Shown here piece after piece: positions 19,129-28,862 of a stretch of DNA of 34,320 nucleotides. The stretch's first letter is position 1. The number at the start of each line of letters is the position of its first letter. The notes under the pieces were generated by a model. It had not been told where the DNA came from and did no database searches. It saw only the letters and a program-made list of their open reading frames with translations. The stretch comes from Paraphysomonas bandaiensis. Its lineage: Eukaryota; Chrysophyceae. Position numbers and translations under genes: made by a program. The DNA is taken from the NCBI GenBank assembly GCA_965644295.1, contig CBFFRP010000224.1:1-34320 (forward strand), written 5' to 3'.

Positions 19129-21116
19129 TTGCAATCCAATATACTTTTACCTGGCCCTGGTGATAATACCAACACCCTGACCAACATTATCCGCACATTA
19201 GAACTGGATGATGTAACCGCGGATACATATCAGGCAATCTTCACCGACGGCTCATACACGCCTACAGCCCTATCCCCGCGCCGCATTACGCATGTAAACC
19301 CACGTACAAGATGGGCACATTATGGAGGAGCGGCGGCAGTCTGGCTCCCCCCGGAGGATGAATGGAAGAACGGTACAACAAAAATACTGCGATTAGAGAC
19401 ACCCTTCAGCGACGTGCCTGGACTTGGCCCGTATGCATACGAGCTCATGGGAGCAGCAATGGCGCTTATACTGTCTGCGCGACTCCCATCACACATACCG
19501 ATAAATACGGACTGTAAGGCCGTCTGCATACGCACACACGAAGCACTCTCCGCCAGACGTCGGGCACTGGGGCATCGTGCCAAAGGTGTACTGCTCGAAA
19601 GCATTGCAGCAAATAACGATTGCAAAAGGACAGTAGCCTGGGTCCGATCACACCCCGAACGACGCACCTCTGATGAGTCTGAATGGACATATGAAGACAA
19701 AGGAATTTACATTGCCGACGCAGTAGCAGGAGGGGACTGGCTTGAGGTAGATCGACTACTCGGACGACAAAATTACACTGTCTGTAACATGGAAGTGGAC
19801 CAAGCCATCGAGAGAATACTCACCGAGGGTTTATGGCACTGGCGCCTAACTGGGGAACGACGGCCGTATCGCACTAGCCCCCTGCTCACGGATTTCCAAT
19901 CCCTCCGTAATCAACGGACGCTGGAGGCATATACAGCTCTCCGAGACCAACGCTACGGTCACAATCCCGACCGGGCTCCTGGATACTGGAAAGACAGCGG
20001 AGCACTACTTCCGCGCAAACTGGCGCAAGCAGATGGTGGACCATCAAAGGACAAAGTGAGCTCCCACCTGCGCCAAAGTGTACTAAATGCAGCACTGACA
20101 TGGGACAAATCATTCAGCATAGGAAGAAACCGGGCGAAAACCAAACACGGACTCGACATGGCTAAAGCCGTATGCTCTGACTGCGGATTTAGACTAGACT
20201 CACTCAAGCATATGTGTCTAGACTGCACAAACGACACCATAACGCAGATAAGGGAGTCTGCATTTCACAGCCACAAAAACGCGCTCCTAGAAGAAATGAG
20301 GAATCCGGAATTACCCCAATGGACCACCACTGTACTCCAGCGAATCTCCAGCAGGGCCTGGAACCCTTCCGTGCCACAGGTGGAGAGATTCTGGACGGGT
20401 ACCATCACAATGACACAGCTTGAAATGGTTTTTGGAGATCACATCCATGAATCACTGTCATCCCAAGGACTGCGCAGCATCGAATCCGCGATCATCAAAT
20501 TACTGCTACCGCTGTTCGCTGCAGCAAAGCTCATGATCCAAGATCGCGGAAGAAGATACGTGACCCTACGGAAAGGCCCCCCAAGGCTACTACCGCGGCC
20601 GAGTCCAAACCACAGACAGAAACGGAAACGCCCAAGGGTGCTAAGATTACTAGGAATCCACAGACGAACCGAGACTGGAACACCGCCCACCGTACCTCTG
20701 AACCCTACCAACCATACACAGAGGACCATAGCAACGGACCGTATGAAACCAACAGGCCCTAGACAAAGGCGACGACGTCTCCGGCAACTCCACCTATGCC
20801 CAACGCCCAAACGGTGCATGGCGACACCGCCACATTCCACCACACCATCAACCTCTCAGTCCACACATCTAGTGCTCGGTACACTCAGGACCTTAATACA
20901 GAACCCGGTACCTCAGAGTCAGGCGGAACCGTATCCCAAGGGGAGACCCCCGGACAACACGCGCCAGTGAGTCCTCAGACACACGAGCAGGGCGAATTCA
21001 CACACAAACATCAAGAACGGAAGTGGTTGCACCTTGGTGCTTGCGGCGACGCACAAGCAGCTTCTGTAGCGTTAAATAGTAGGATAATAGAATTTGCGCT
21101 GATTAGTTATGGGTAG
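19129..21116 (+). pseudogene. 5'-truncated LINE-like relic: RNase H plus zinc finger, one frameshift
   Basis: The open frame has no ATG at its start. It encodes an RNase H domain with the catalytic set Asp40 (FTDGSY), Glu105 (YAYELMGAA), Asp128 (NTDCKAV) and Asp197 (IYIADAVA), plus His175 (RSHPERR). A C-x2-C-x8-H-x4-C finger follows (CSDCGFRLDSLKHMCLDC, 349-366). At a run of six C (20577-20582) the natural reading passes to another frame (KATTAAESKPQTETETPKG..), which continues with one TAG (20760-20762) to 21116. The block is visibly more GC-rich than its surroundings. RNase H followed by a CCHC-like finger without RT upstream fits the 3' part of a non-LTR retrotransposon truncated on insertion. 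No poly-A tail or target duplication was identified. Confidence 0.62.
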
Positions 21117-21843
21117 AGGTCTAACTAGTAGACTAGTATTCAACTAGCCGCTATATCGAAACGGGTTTTTAACGCCTATTGCTAAATAAAAAGACATTCA
21201 ATATATGTGATAATCACTTTCTCATCATTTAGTATAACTTGCAATCTAGCTATATATTGATTAGCTTCACTATCTTAAACAGTCGTCACTATATCACATA
21301 GTCACAGTATTTCAATATAATGCCATTTTTTTCTTCCTAAATTCAAAACCGTCTAGACAACAGCAATACTCAACCATAGCTAAGCAAACTCAACAATGCA
21401 TATAAATATATGTATCAGGTATCAGGGCTGCATATCAATTTATTTCAATTATTGAAATTGCAATAATTGAAGTACATATACTGCGACACTCAAGCGGCAA
21501 CAATTCTGTATGGTTTTAGGCATGCGAGTTACTTTTTTTGTAGTTACTAACATATATATATAATTAAATACGATTTTGGCTGATGTTATCCACCCTAATT
21601 TTCTCATCACCACTTATCCTGTTGTTGGAAAGTTAAGACACGACAACAGTGAATTCTATAACAGAGTCTGCTAAAAAGTTTCATGACATCTCGCCATGTG
21701 AGTTCTCTAGGACAGTCGCCTAGTGATATAGGTACTTAGTACGAGACAACAACCACAAACGTTGCACCAAAACAACAACATACTACTTATTATAACTTTG
21801 CATAAGAATTCTACGAACCACTTCCAACTTCGCGGGTAGTTGC
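21117..21843. other. AT-rich intergenic region
   Basis: No gene or element is recognised. It lies between the LINE relic and the 3' end of ERH. Confidence 0.45.
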
Positions 21844-22313
21844 TTACGCGGCTTGCTGCTTGAGCTGCTGAAACACCTTCGCCTTAATCCAGTCCCTTCC
21901 TTTCGGCTCATATACACTAGTTGCAGGGTCGCAGCTAAAATTTATGTTAGTGTTAAAGAATGAAGCATTCTACTAATCAATTTACTTACACTAGTCCACA
22001 GATATCATGCAGACTGTCGATATAATTGTACAAGTCCGAAATATCATAAGTGATATGCTGGATGCCTGGGTTTAGTTCCTTCAGCTTGTGCTCATACATT
22101 TTCACAATTGCTGCATTATAGCATCAGATATCCCTCATAACTGTATGGATAACACACACACATACCATCCATAGCACCGTTAACGGAATCGAAATCAACA
22201 TAAGTTCTAGTGCTGAACTGAGGGGTGTGTTGAATCAATATTACAGTGTGCTTCTTGCCGGACTGTTCACACATATGTAACATATCGTTAATGTAATATG
22301 AGTAACGTACCAT
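21844..22313 (-). CDS. ERH: Enhancer of rudimentary homolog
   Basis: Four exons: 22313-22311 (only the ATG), 22262-22166, 22110-21990 and 21934-21844; introns of 48, 55 and 55 nt; 103 residues, against 104 in human ERH. Diagnostic segments: KKHTVILIQHTP, TRTYVDFDSVNGAMDAI, VKMYEHKLKELNP, HITYDISDLYNYIDSL and VYEPKGRDWIKAKVF. ERH is a small conserved homodimer that binds partners in mRNA splicing and decay, RNA-elimination and pri-miRNA processing complexes. The start is chosen because splicing directly after ATG (donor GTACGT) places MSGKKHTVIL at the conserved N-terminus; reading through the intron would add an unconserved 18-residue head. Head-to-head with RPS23. Confidence 0.93.
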
Positions 22314-22735
22314 TTGAACGTAATGGAGTAGTTGGCGGGTCTAATTGCTTATTTATATAATTATAATTGCAGTGAATTATATCGAAACTGATGTTTAAAA
22401 GTCAAATCAATGCAACTCTCTCATATACATTGCAACACAAGACATGCATGCATCAGCATACTGTACATATATACACATACATACACAAACCATACACACA
22501 GACATACATACCACTGCACACGATCCCATATACTGCTACACACATCCATATCCTCGACTCGCTAAAAAGCTATTAGGTTAAAAAAAACTGAAAACCGGTT
22601 GAAGATACGTCGAGGTTTTTGTGGAGTGAGATGAGAAAAATGACAGTGAAATGAACATGATAATAACAAGCGACTTGGAGGCTCCATATACATAGTTGCA
22701 GATCTCTTGACTCTACTACAGTAAGCTTATAAAAG
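22314..22735. promoter_or_regulatory. Shared promoter region of ERH and RPS23
   Basis: These 422 bp separate two divergent start codons. The left part is rich in CACA/CATA repeats (22440-22550); near the ribosomal gene a run of A followed by CTGAAAACCGGTTGAAG is seen at about 22582-22604. Which strand each signal serves cannot be told. Confidence 0.4.
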
Positions 22736-23330
22736 ATGGGAAAAGGGTAATACATCGAAGGATGTGTCTTTTGTATGTGACTTTGAAATAACAGAAAGCC
22801 AGCTGGTATTCGCGCCGGGCGCAAAATGCGTAACCATCGCCGTGAGGAGAGATGGGCAAGCAAACCCTACAATAAGTCCCACTCTGTGGCTCACATGAAG
22901 GCTAACCCTCTCGGTGGATCCTGTATGTCCAAGGGAATTGTCCTTGAGAAGATGTAAGATTAATAACAGTTATGATGTTTGTAATATCTAACTATTGCTA
23001 TGTGTTTATAGTGGTATGGAAGCCAAACAGCCCAACTCCGCTATTAGAAAGGGTGTGCGTGTGCAGCTCATCAAGAACGGCAAGAAGATTGCTGCCTTCG
23101 TTCCTAATGACGGTTGTTTGAACTTTGTCGATGAAAACGTAAGAGTATCTATTTTTGTTACATAAAGCCGATGACAATATTGGGTACAGGACGAGGTTCT
23201 CATTGCCGGTTTCGGTAAGCGTGGTCACTCTAAGGGTGATATCCCCGGATGTCGTTTCAAGGTCGTTAAGGTGTCTGGTGTTGCTTTGATTGCTCTATGG
23301 AAGGGAAAGAAGGAGAAGCCCCGTGCTTAA
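22736..23330 (+). CDS. RPS23: 40S ribosomal protein S23 (uS12)
   Basis: Four exons: 22736-22746, 22795-22953, 23012-23138 and 23190-23330; introns of 48, 58 and 51 nt; 145 residues, the usual eukaryotic length. Begins [14 protein letters not shown] and carries the invariant [35 protein letters not shown] and [18 protein letters not shown] segments, ending KKEKPRA. uS12 sits at the decoding centre of the small subunit; the QPNS loop contacts the codon-anticodon helix and contains the proline that is hydroxylated in many eukaryotes. Only 11 nt of coding sequence precede the first intron. Confidence 0.98.
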
Positions 23331-23865
23331 GTTAATGGTGGAGTTTGAGATCTGTACTTAATCTGTTAATTCAGACATTTTATACAACTATGTTTATGGC
23401 TACCATCCTGTGTGGTATGACTTAGAAAGTAGACCAATATTTTTTCCTTTAGTAGTGGTATAAACCGCTCACTATATTAGCTGTATTGTGAGAACTGTGT
23501 GTACTACGAGACAATATTATATCCGTCCTCATTGTAGCGCAGTATCCATCTAGATAGTAAATAGTGGGTTGTCAACACTTAATACCCTAAAAGAGTTGTG
23601 GATATCGTGGTGTTCTAAATATTATTCACTGCGTGATAAAAGTGGAGCGCGCCTAGTTAGTGTGCATTAATAACGTACTAGACACAGCCAGCAGTGCGTG
23701 TTCAGCCTGTGATCTGGGACATTAGTGCAAAGACAAAATGCATATTCTAAAACATATATCTGATTACTTATAAGTAAAGAACTCATCTTCGTTGCAAAGG
23801 TGCCCCAATACAATTATATGCCAAGTGTGCTGTGAAGCGATTGTCGCAACTACTCAACTATAAAT
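23331..23865. other. Tail-to-tail spacer between RPS23 and ARPC2
   Basis: No gene seen in these 535 bp, which contain the 3' ends of two convergent transcripts. Confidence 0.45.
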
Positions 23866-24982
23866 TTATTTTCTGGAAAAACTCTTTCCACTTGCCGTTT
23901 TCTTCTCAGTTTCCAGTTGTGGAACGGCACGATTAAGCACTTGCAGCCATCCCGCAACACGCTTTCTCATTCGCATGTGCAGATATGTCTTTGAACACTT
24001 GATGTGATAGTGAAGGTAGTTGCGAAAGCCGGTAAGCATTGTGACTGCCTTCTCCAGACGATCACCCTGAACATGCCTGTCTTCAAGAGCAAAGGCGAGG
24101 AAGCCCGCTGCATCAGGATTAAAATTCGAAACCATTGATGCAATTTCTCGAGGAGGTTCCCGGGTGAATGATACAGGTGGTGCGGTGCGGACTGTCCTCT
24201 GGGCCTCAACAAACTCCTGTAAGAATACCCGGGCGACAGCGCGATCAGTGGCATCTGCAAAGTCCACGTAAAAAACCACAACCACTTTTGACGCGCTTGG
24301 GCAGACGTATATCGCCTCATTCTTACGGTAGCTGATGGTAACGGGTGTTGCATCACCGCTGGATTTGTTAGCTAGGGCAGTAAAGGCTTTGTGCAGAGGG
24401 CCACCAAGTACGTGCCTCTTAAGCTGTGATATTTGCTCAAGCGTCTCTTCAGGGTTGGCCAAATTATCACAATCAAACTGTATTGCAATATCATAGCCGG
24501 AGTCTGGACGGGTTTCCATGCCAGGAAAATGACGATCTAACAGGTCCGAGCTGCCCATTCTGTAGTAAACATGTCATATCTATCTATACACAACACAGAG
24601 TGATCTATCACCTTTTGAGATCAGCAGCCCCCTTCATTGCAAGATTAACAGTAACCATTTGCGGAGATTCCGGTTGACATGAAATTTTGAAAGAAACATC
24701 TACGTAATACAGACAAGTCAGATACAATTATATTCAAAGTCGCCTGATTTACCATCAAAATCATCAAATGTTATTTCACAGGGTTCCCGTTTTCCCCTAA
24801 TACAAAGTATTATACGTATAAAATTAGCGTATATTACACTACTCTTACTCTAAGATGCGAGTCTGTAAATTCTCGTGAAGTATAGCACTCCTGCTATCTA
24901 GAAATATCAGACCCTGGTGAAAGACAGTCACCTACACGAGTATATGCTATAATTACTATCATAAAACCTTTGTTGATGCCAT
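23866..24982 (-). CDS. ARPC2: Arp2/3 complex subunit 2 (p34)
   Basis: Five exons: 24982-24968, 24913-24849, 24796-24753, 24699-24612 and 24559-23866; introns of 54, 52, 53 and 52 nt; 301 residues, against 300 in human. Family landmarks: MASTKGLIFLDSRSAILHEN at the start, CEITFDDFDDVSFKI, ETRPDSGYDIAIQFD, VFLQEFVEAQRTVRTAPPV, and YLHYHIKCSKTYLHMRMR from residue 252, ending TASGKSFSRK. ARPC2 and ARPC4 form the core that holds the Arp2/3 complex on the mother actin filament, so the organism has branched actin networks. The first donor (GTTTTA) is weak, so the first five codons are the least certain part. Divergent with WDR82. Confidence 0.96.
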
Positions 24983-25425
24983 TGATGAATGCCCAGATAT
25001 CTACTCTAAACTCACACACTCTTACTTCTCTTTGATTATAACGCGGTAGTTGATGCTGCACAATATGCGTGAAGCTGTGTATGACTATATAACTAACTAT
25101 CTCATAAGATTGATGTGCGTGTACTCTACGCATCATCTTTTTTGTACCTACCTCTGCGTACCTACAGATCTAATGCCTACGTTCCTATAGATATATTAAT
25201 ATGTACCTATGTATTTATATCCTTATGTATCCGTGAGTACCTCGATGTACTTATATCCCTACGTACCTATATAATGTACCCAGAGTACAGCAGTACATCC
25301 TCTGCATGCCAACACACACAGTAGCTCTGCTCAGTGCACATCATCTCATCACATACCACACTCAGTGTGCATTGTTAATATCCATTCAGTGGTAGATAAC
25401 AGTGTTATCAAATCTTTGTAACACT
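24983..25425. promoter_or_regulatory. Shared promoter region of ARPC2 and WDR82
   Basis: These 443 bp separate divergent start codons. Between 25140 and 25280 a degenerate GTACCTA/TACCTAT motif recurs many times (GCGTACCTAC, GTACCTATG, GAGTACCTC, CGTACCTAT, TGTACCC). It is either a diverged satellite or a cluster of binding sites. Confidence 0.4.
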
Positions 25426-26507
25426 ATGTCAACATCTTTTACGGACTATGCCGTTGGTGCGGTTATTAAGGTATGTATACACACACATATCTATGTACCG
25501 TTGCACTGTATGTGATCTGATTATATAATCAGGGGGACGGACAAGTATCAAGTCTAGATTATCACCGACAAGGCCAAATGTTAATAGCGGGAACAACTAA
25601 TAATACATTGTATGTGATTGATTCCCTGTCGGGGCAACTAAAGAAGAAGCTCTTTGTTAAAACAGCTGGTCTAGGCAACGTACGATACACTCATCATGAG
25701 CAATGTATATTAGTTTCCTCAGAGAGACACACAAATGATATAAGATATTTATGTGTGTATGATAATCGTTATCTAAGATACTTCAAAGGGCACACAGACC
25801 GTGTGACTTCTCTTGCAATGTCTCCAATTGATGATCACTTTTTGTCATCATCTTTGGATCGTACAGTGTGTTTGTGGAGTCTGGAATTATCGGGACCTGT
25901 TGCCAAGCTCGCCCTTCCAAGTGATACCTCAAGACCCCAGGTGGCTTATGATAGTACAGGAGTTGTATTTGCAGTAATGGCCAAGAGTACAGCAACTGGT
26001 CAGCACAGTGTTCGCCTCTACGATTCACGGAATTATCAGAAGGGCCCATTTGTAGATATTGGACCTACCCAGCGGTCGATTGAGGACGCCCTTGCCCGTG
26101 CAGACCCAGACATGGATCCATCTCTCGTGCAGCGTGCTCTTGCCTCCTCATGGACAGACTTATCGTTCTCACCTGATGGGGGGAAGGTACTGGTAAATAC
26201 ATCTTCCGACATCCTTTTATCCTTGGATGGGTTTCGGCCTGACGTCGAACCCGTGGTTCTATGTGGTCGAGGAAACTCATCTAGCACTCTAGGTGCGACT
26301 TTTACCCCGGACTCGAAGTATGTCCTAGCCGGATCAGAGGATAAGCAGGTGTTGGTATACGACTTTAACACCGGCGCACAAGTCGGAAAGCTCAATGGTG
26401 AACACGTTGCCCCAGTATCTGCCGTTATGTGTAACCCGAGATATGATTGCATTGCTACTGCGGGAATAAATACAGCATTGTGGATTCCGAACACACAGTA
26501 TCGTTAG
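25426..26507 (+). CDS. WDR82: WD40 protein WDR82/Swd2
   Basis: Two exons, 25426-25470 and 25533-26507, with a 62-nt intron; 339 residues. It follows WDR82/Swd2 blade by blade: RYTHHEQCILVSSE, NDIRYLCVYDNRYLRYFKGH, GHTDRVTSLAMSPIDDHFLS (from residue 101), SSLDRTVCLW, LYDSRNYQKGPF, ASWTDLSFSPDG-type strand, GATFTPDSKYVLAGSEDKQV and IATAGINTALWIPN at the end. WDR82 is a subunit of COMPASS/SETD1 histone H3K4 methyltransferase and of PNUTS-PP1 and cleavage-polyadenylation complexes. An insert of about 15 residues (ARADPDMDPSLVQRAL) precedes the fifth blade compared with animal and yeast forms. Full-length and intact. Confidence 0.93.
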
Positions 26508-27570
26508 ATCTCTTTCTGTTTTTGTGAAATAAAAATATTCTAATTTCGATCAATTATCTGTGTATAGTCGTGAACTGATAGTGAGATGAGAACCGCTAAA
26601 CTATTATAGTCTATGGTCTTGGAAAAGTATATGACATGCTGCTTCACTGAACCTACAGAGCTAGGTAAAGTATGAAGGTAACTTTGCAGCGAAATGATAT
26701 ACCATAACAGAAACTGACTTTAGGATGCTAGAAATTAAGCAAAACTTTTCAACTTACTAAATAATCAGCTATTTTTACTACTGGCAATCAATATTGAAAG
26801 ATGTTAGATAGTCACGCTCTTATACGGTTAATATATAATATATTAATGTGGTATGTGGTGTAATGTAGTACTTCAGTTTGTGTAAACGTGTAAACTGCAA
26901 ACTACCTCATAGCATAGCACGCCTGCATAACACATAATTTAATATCACAATATAGCTATAACTGTGGAACTGAAGTATTGTTTCATACGGAAGTTGTGCA
27001 GTGGTTGGCATAACGAAATAAATTATCATGTTGTTGACACGTTTTACATGACAACACACACAATTGTGATTGAAATATAATAACGTAATCTATCTAGTTT
27101 GATTACAAGAAACTTCTCTTAACTCTTAACGATATCTAAATTGTTTGAAAAATGACCAACAGTCAATATGGTAGCGGATGAGGAGTGCTTCAGTTGCTTT
27201 GAATTTCTTATGCTTTAGATGAAACTTCTGGAGTTCCTTCGGGGATCGCTTGCTTGTATGAGATTCGTTTTCCAGCCTTCGTATCGTCTAATTGCTCTAT
27301 CTTTTTAGATGACATTTCATATGAGACATCATCAGGTAACAGATACAGTACACATATATATATATGTATGCAACATGTCACCACTAATATGATATACAAG
27401 AGAAATAAAAAAGACAACTAACGTCTCATAACACTCTCTATGTCCCTTCTATAACAATTTATTGATCTGATGTCAAAAATAAATAGCGTTTTAATTACCA
27501 ACATCGTGAAAGACTTCCAACACGTTCCTACTACTTTCGACATGCAGAGCAAACCGAACTACAAACACAA
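26508..27570. other. Gene-poor spacer with a retroelement gag-start relic
   Basis: No intact gene. Polyadenylation-like AATAAA lies at about 26528. At 27152-27181 a plus-strand ATG reads MTNSQYGSG then stop, matching the MSNSQYGS gag start at 5780, and AATCTATCTAGT occurs shortly upstream in both places. The sequence between 26600 and 27150 is probably the decayed leader or LTR of that element, but it has diverged too far to align by eye. Confidence 0.4.
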
Positions 27571-28448
27571 TTACAGCAATTTCTTGGACGTAAAGAAGTT
27601 ACGAAGATAAATTAACTGCCATGCTGCAGTCCCGAGAAGTACGAACATTGATAAGTACGAGAACCACGCAATCCTCGCGTTAGTGGCATCTGAATATAAA
27701 AGTGTATCAGATATTGGTCACGCATTCCACAAATATATTTATCGCACCGATCACATCCATAAGAGCTGATTCCTGTCTCTTGGCAAAATCTATTTCGTGA
27801 CTAATATCCTGCAGAAGCAGCTCGGCAGAAAGTAGTTTCCGCTGTTCCGGGGTAAACGTTAAATCAGATAACGTCTTTTACCAAATACTTACTTCCACCG
27901 ACGGAATATTCTTATCTATTTTTTTGGAGCGTTCAACACCACGGTTCTTGAAGCTGACGTAAAATATAACATGCATTGCTTGATCTCCTATTCGCATTCC
28001 TTTCAAGAGACATATAGGACATCAATGGAGTGTACATACCATTATTGGCAAAGCACATTTGATAAACGCCGCGGAGAGCAATATTTTTTGATATCTCTCG
28101 AACCTCTCCAGAGTGAACACTATCTTCTAATAATATTCCACCTTCTGGATCACTAATCTGTTGAGTTCTTTAATAGAAATCACTTACAATCATAGACAAT
28201 AATACCGAAACTTGAATAGTCTGTATATTTCCATTCTCTGTTGATCCAACTGGACGAATAAAAAATGTAGCAGCATCTTCTTGATCAAGTTCCTGACCAA
28301 CACACTTCCAAGAGATGTATGATGAGGCATATATATATCATACTGTATATATACGTACTCGTGGAGAAGATGGCTTAACAAGCATCTTAAGGGAGTAAAT
28401 ATTACCCACTAATAGGGCGAAGATACACACAAAGAAACTTCGACTCAT
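27571..28448 (-). CDS. TMED: p24/TMED family cargo receptor (emp24/gp25L)
   Basis: Six exons: 28448-28359, 28304-28206, 28157-28040, 27999-27893, 27841-27748 and 27689-27571; introns of 54, 48, 40, 51 and 58 nt; 208 residues. A signal peptide (MSRSFFVCIFALLVGNIYS) precedes a GOLD domain whose two cysteines (Cys31, Cys98) match the conserved disulphide (CVGQELDQED .. ISDPEGGILLED .. GVYQMCFANN). A coiled-coil stretch follows (about 139-170), then one transmembrane helix (177-198) and the tail LRNFFTSKKLL. FF is the COPII signal and KKLL the COPI dilysine signal. p24 proteins cycle between ER and Golgi and sort GPI-anchored cargo. Frame and GOLD homology decide all junctions; the fourth intron could also end earlier. 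Divergent with the DIX-auxilin gene. Confidence 0.9.
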
Positions 28449-28862
28449 GGGTGATAGTGGTATAGGCAATGAGGCTATTAATAGTTAATAGTGATGTGGA
28501 AGCATAGTGAGAGCAGCTCTACACTTGAGCTGAGTCGATATGATACATCACTGTAGTACAGTATATATGCAGTATGCTATGAGGTGCGTGTGTTGGGTAT
28601 TCTATAGCAAACAGGTGTGTCCAGACAGGACTGTGATATATCTACATATGTATCCACACGGATGTACTGTACTATAGTATACGGACTGTACATATACACC
28701 AACAGGACCACCCTCTATACCTACTCCTACACAGCCTGCCTGTATATGTATGTATGTGTCGTACAATACATACAGCAGTCGTCCATATAGCTAACAGGTC
28801 ACAGCATGCAGCAGGAAACAACACACCTTCATATCTACCCCATTCATTCCCAATACACTACA
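28449..28862. promoter_or_regulatory. Shared promoter region of p24/TMED and DIX-auxilin
   Basis: These 414 bp separate divergent start codons. They are rich in TATAC/GTATAC and TGTATGTATGTG-type words (for example GTATATGTATGTATGTGTCG near 28741), similar in flavour to the region upstream of the gene at 32855. No core element can be assigned. Confidence 0.4.

Noticed and set aside
22116-22313. ERH starting with an unspliced MVRYSYYINDM leader
   Set aside because: That stretch has a GTACGT donor right after ATG and an AG acceptor 48 nt later; splicing restores the conserved ERH start.
23866-24558. Start of ARPC2 at the internal methionine of MGSSDLL
   Set aside because: Four upstream exons in frame supply the conserved N-terminal third and bring the length to 301 residues, equal to the family.
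26036-26494. 152-codon minus-strand frame in the WDR82 gene
   Set aside because: It is antisense to conserved WD40 blades and has no recognisable domain.
27208-27417. Minus-strand frame with a hydrophobic N-terminus (LFLLYIILVVTCCIHIYICV)
   Set aside because: There is no ATG at its start, the hydrophobic part comes from a TA/CA microsatellite and no family resemblance was seen.
27842-27892. An 18-nt intron in the p24 gene (donor at 27892, first AG)
   Set aside because: It would keep the frame, but a 51-nt intron from the same donor also keeps the frame, fits the 40-62 nt size band and has a better branch-point context.
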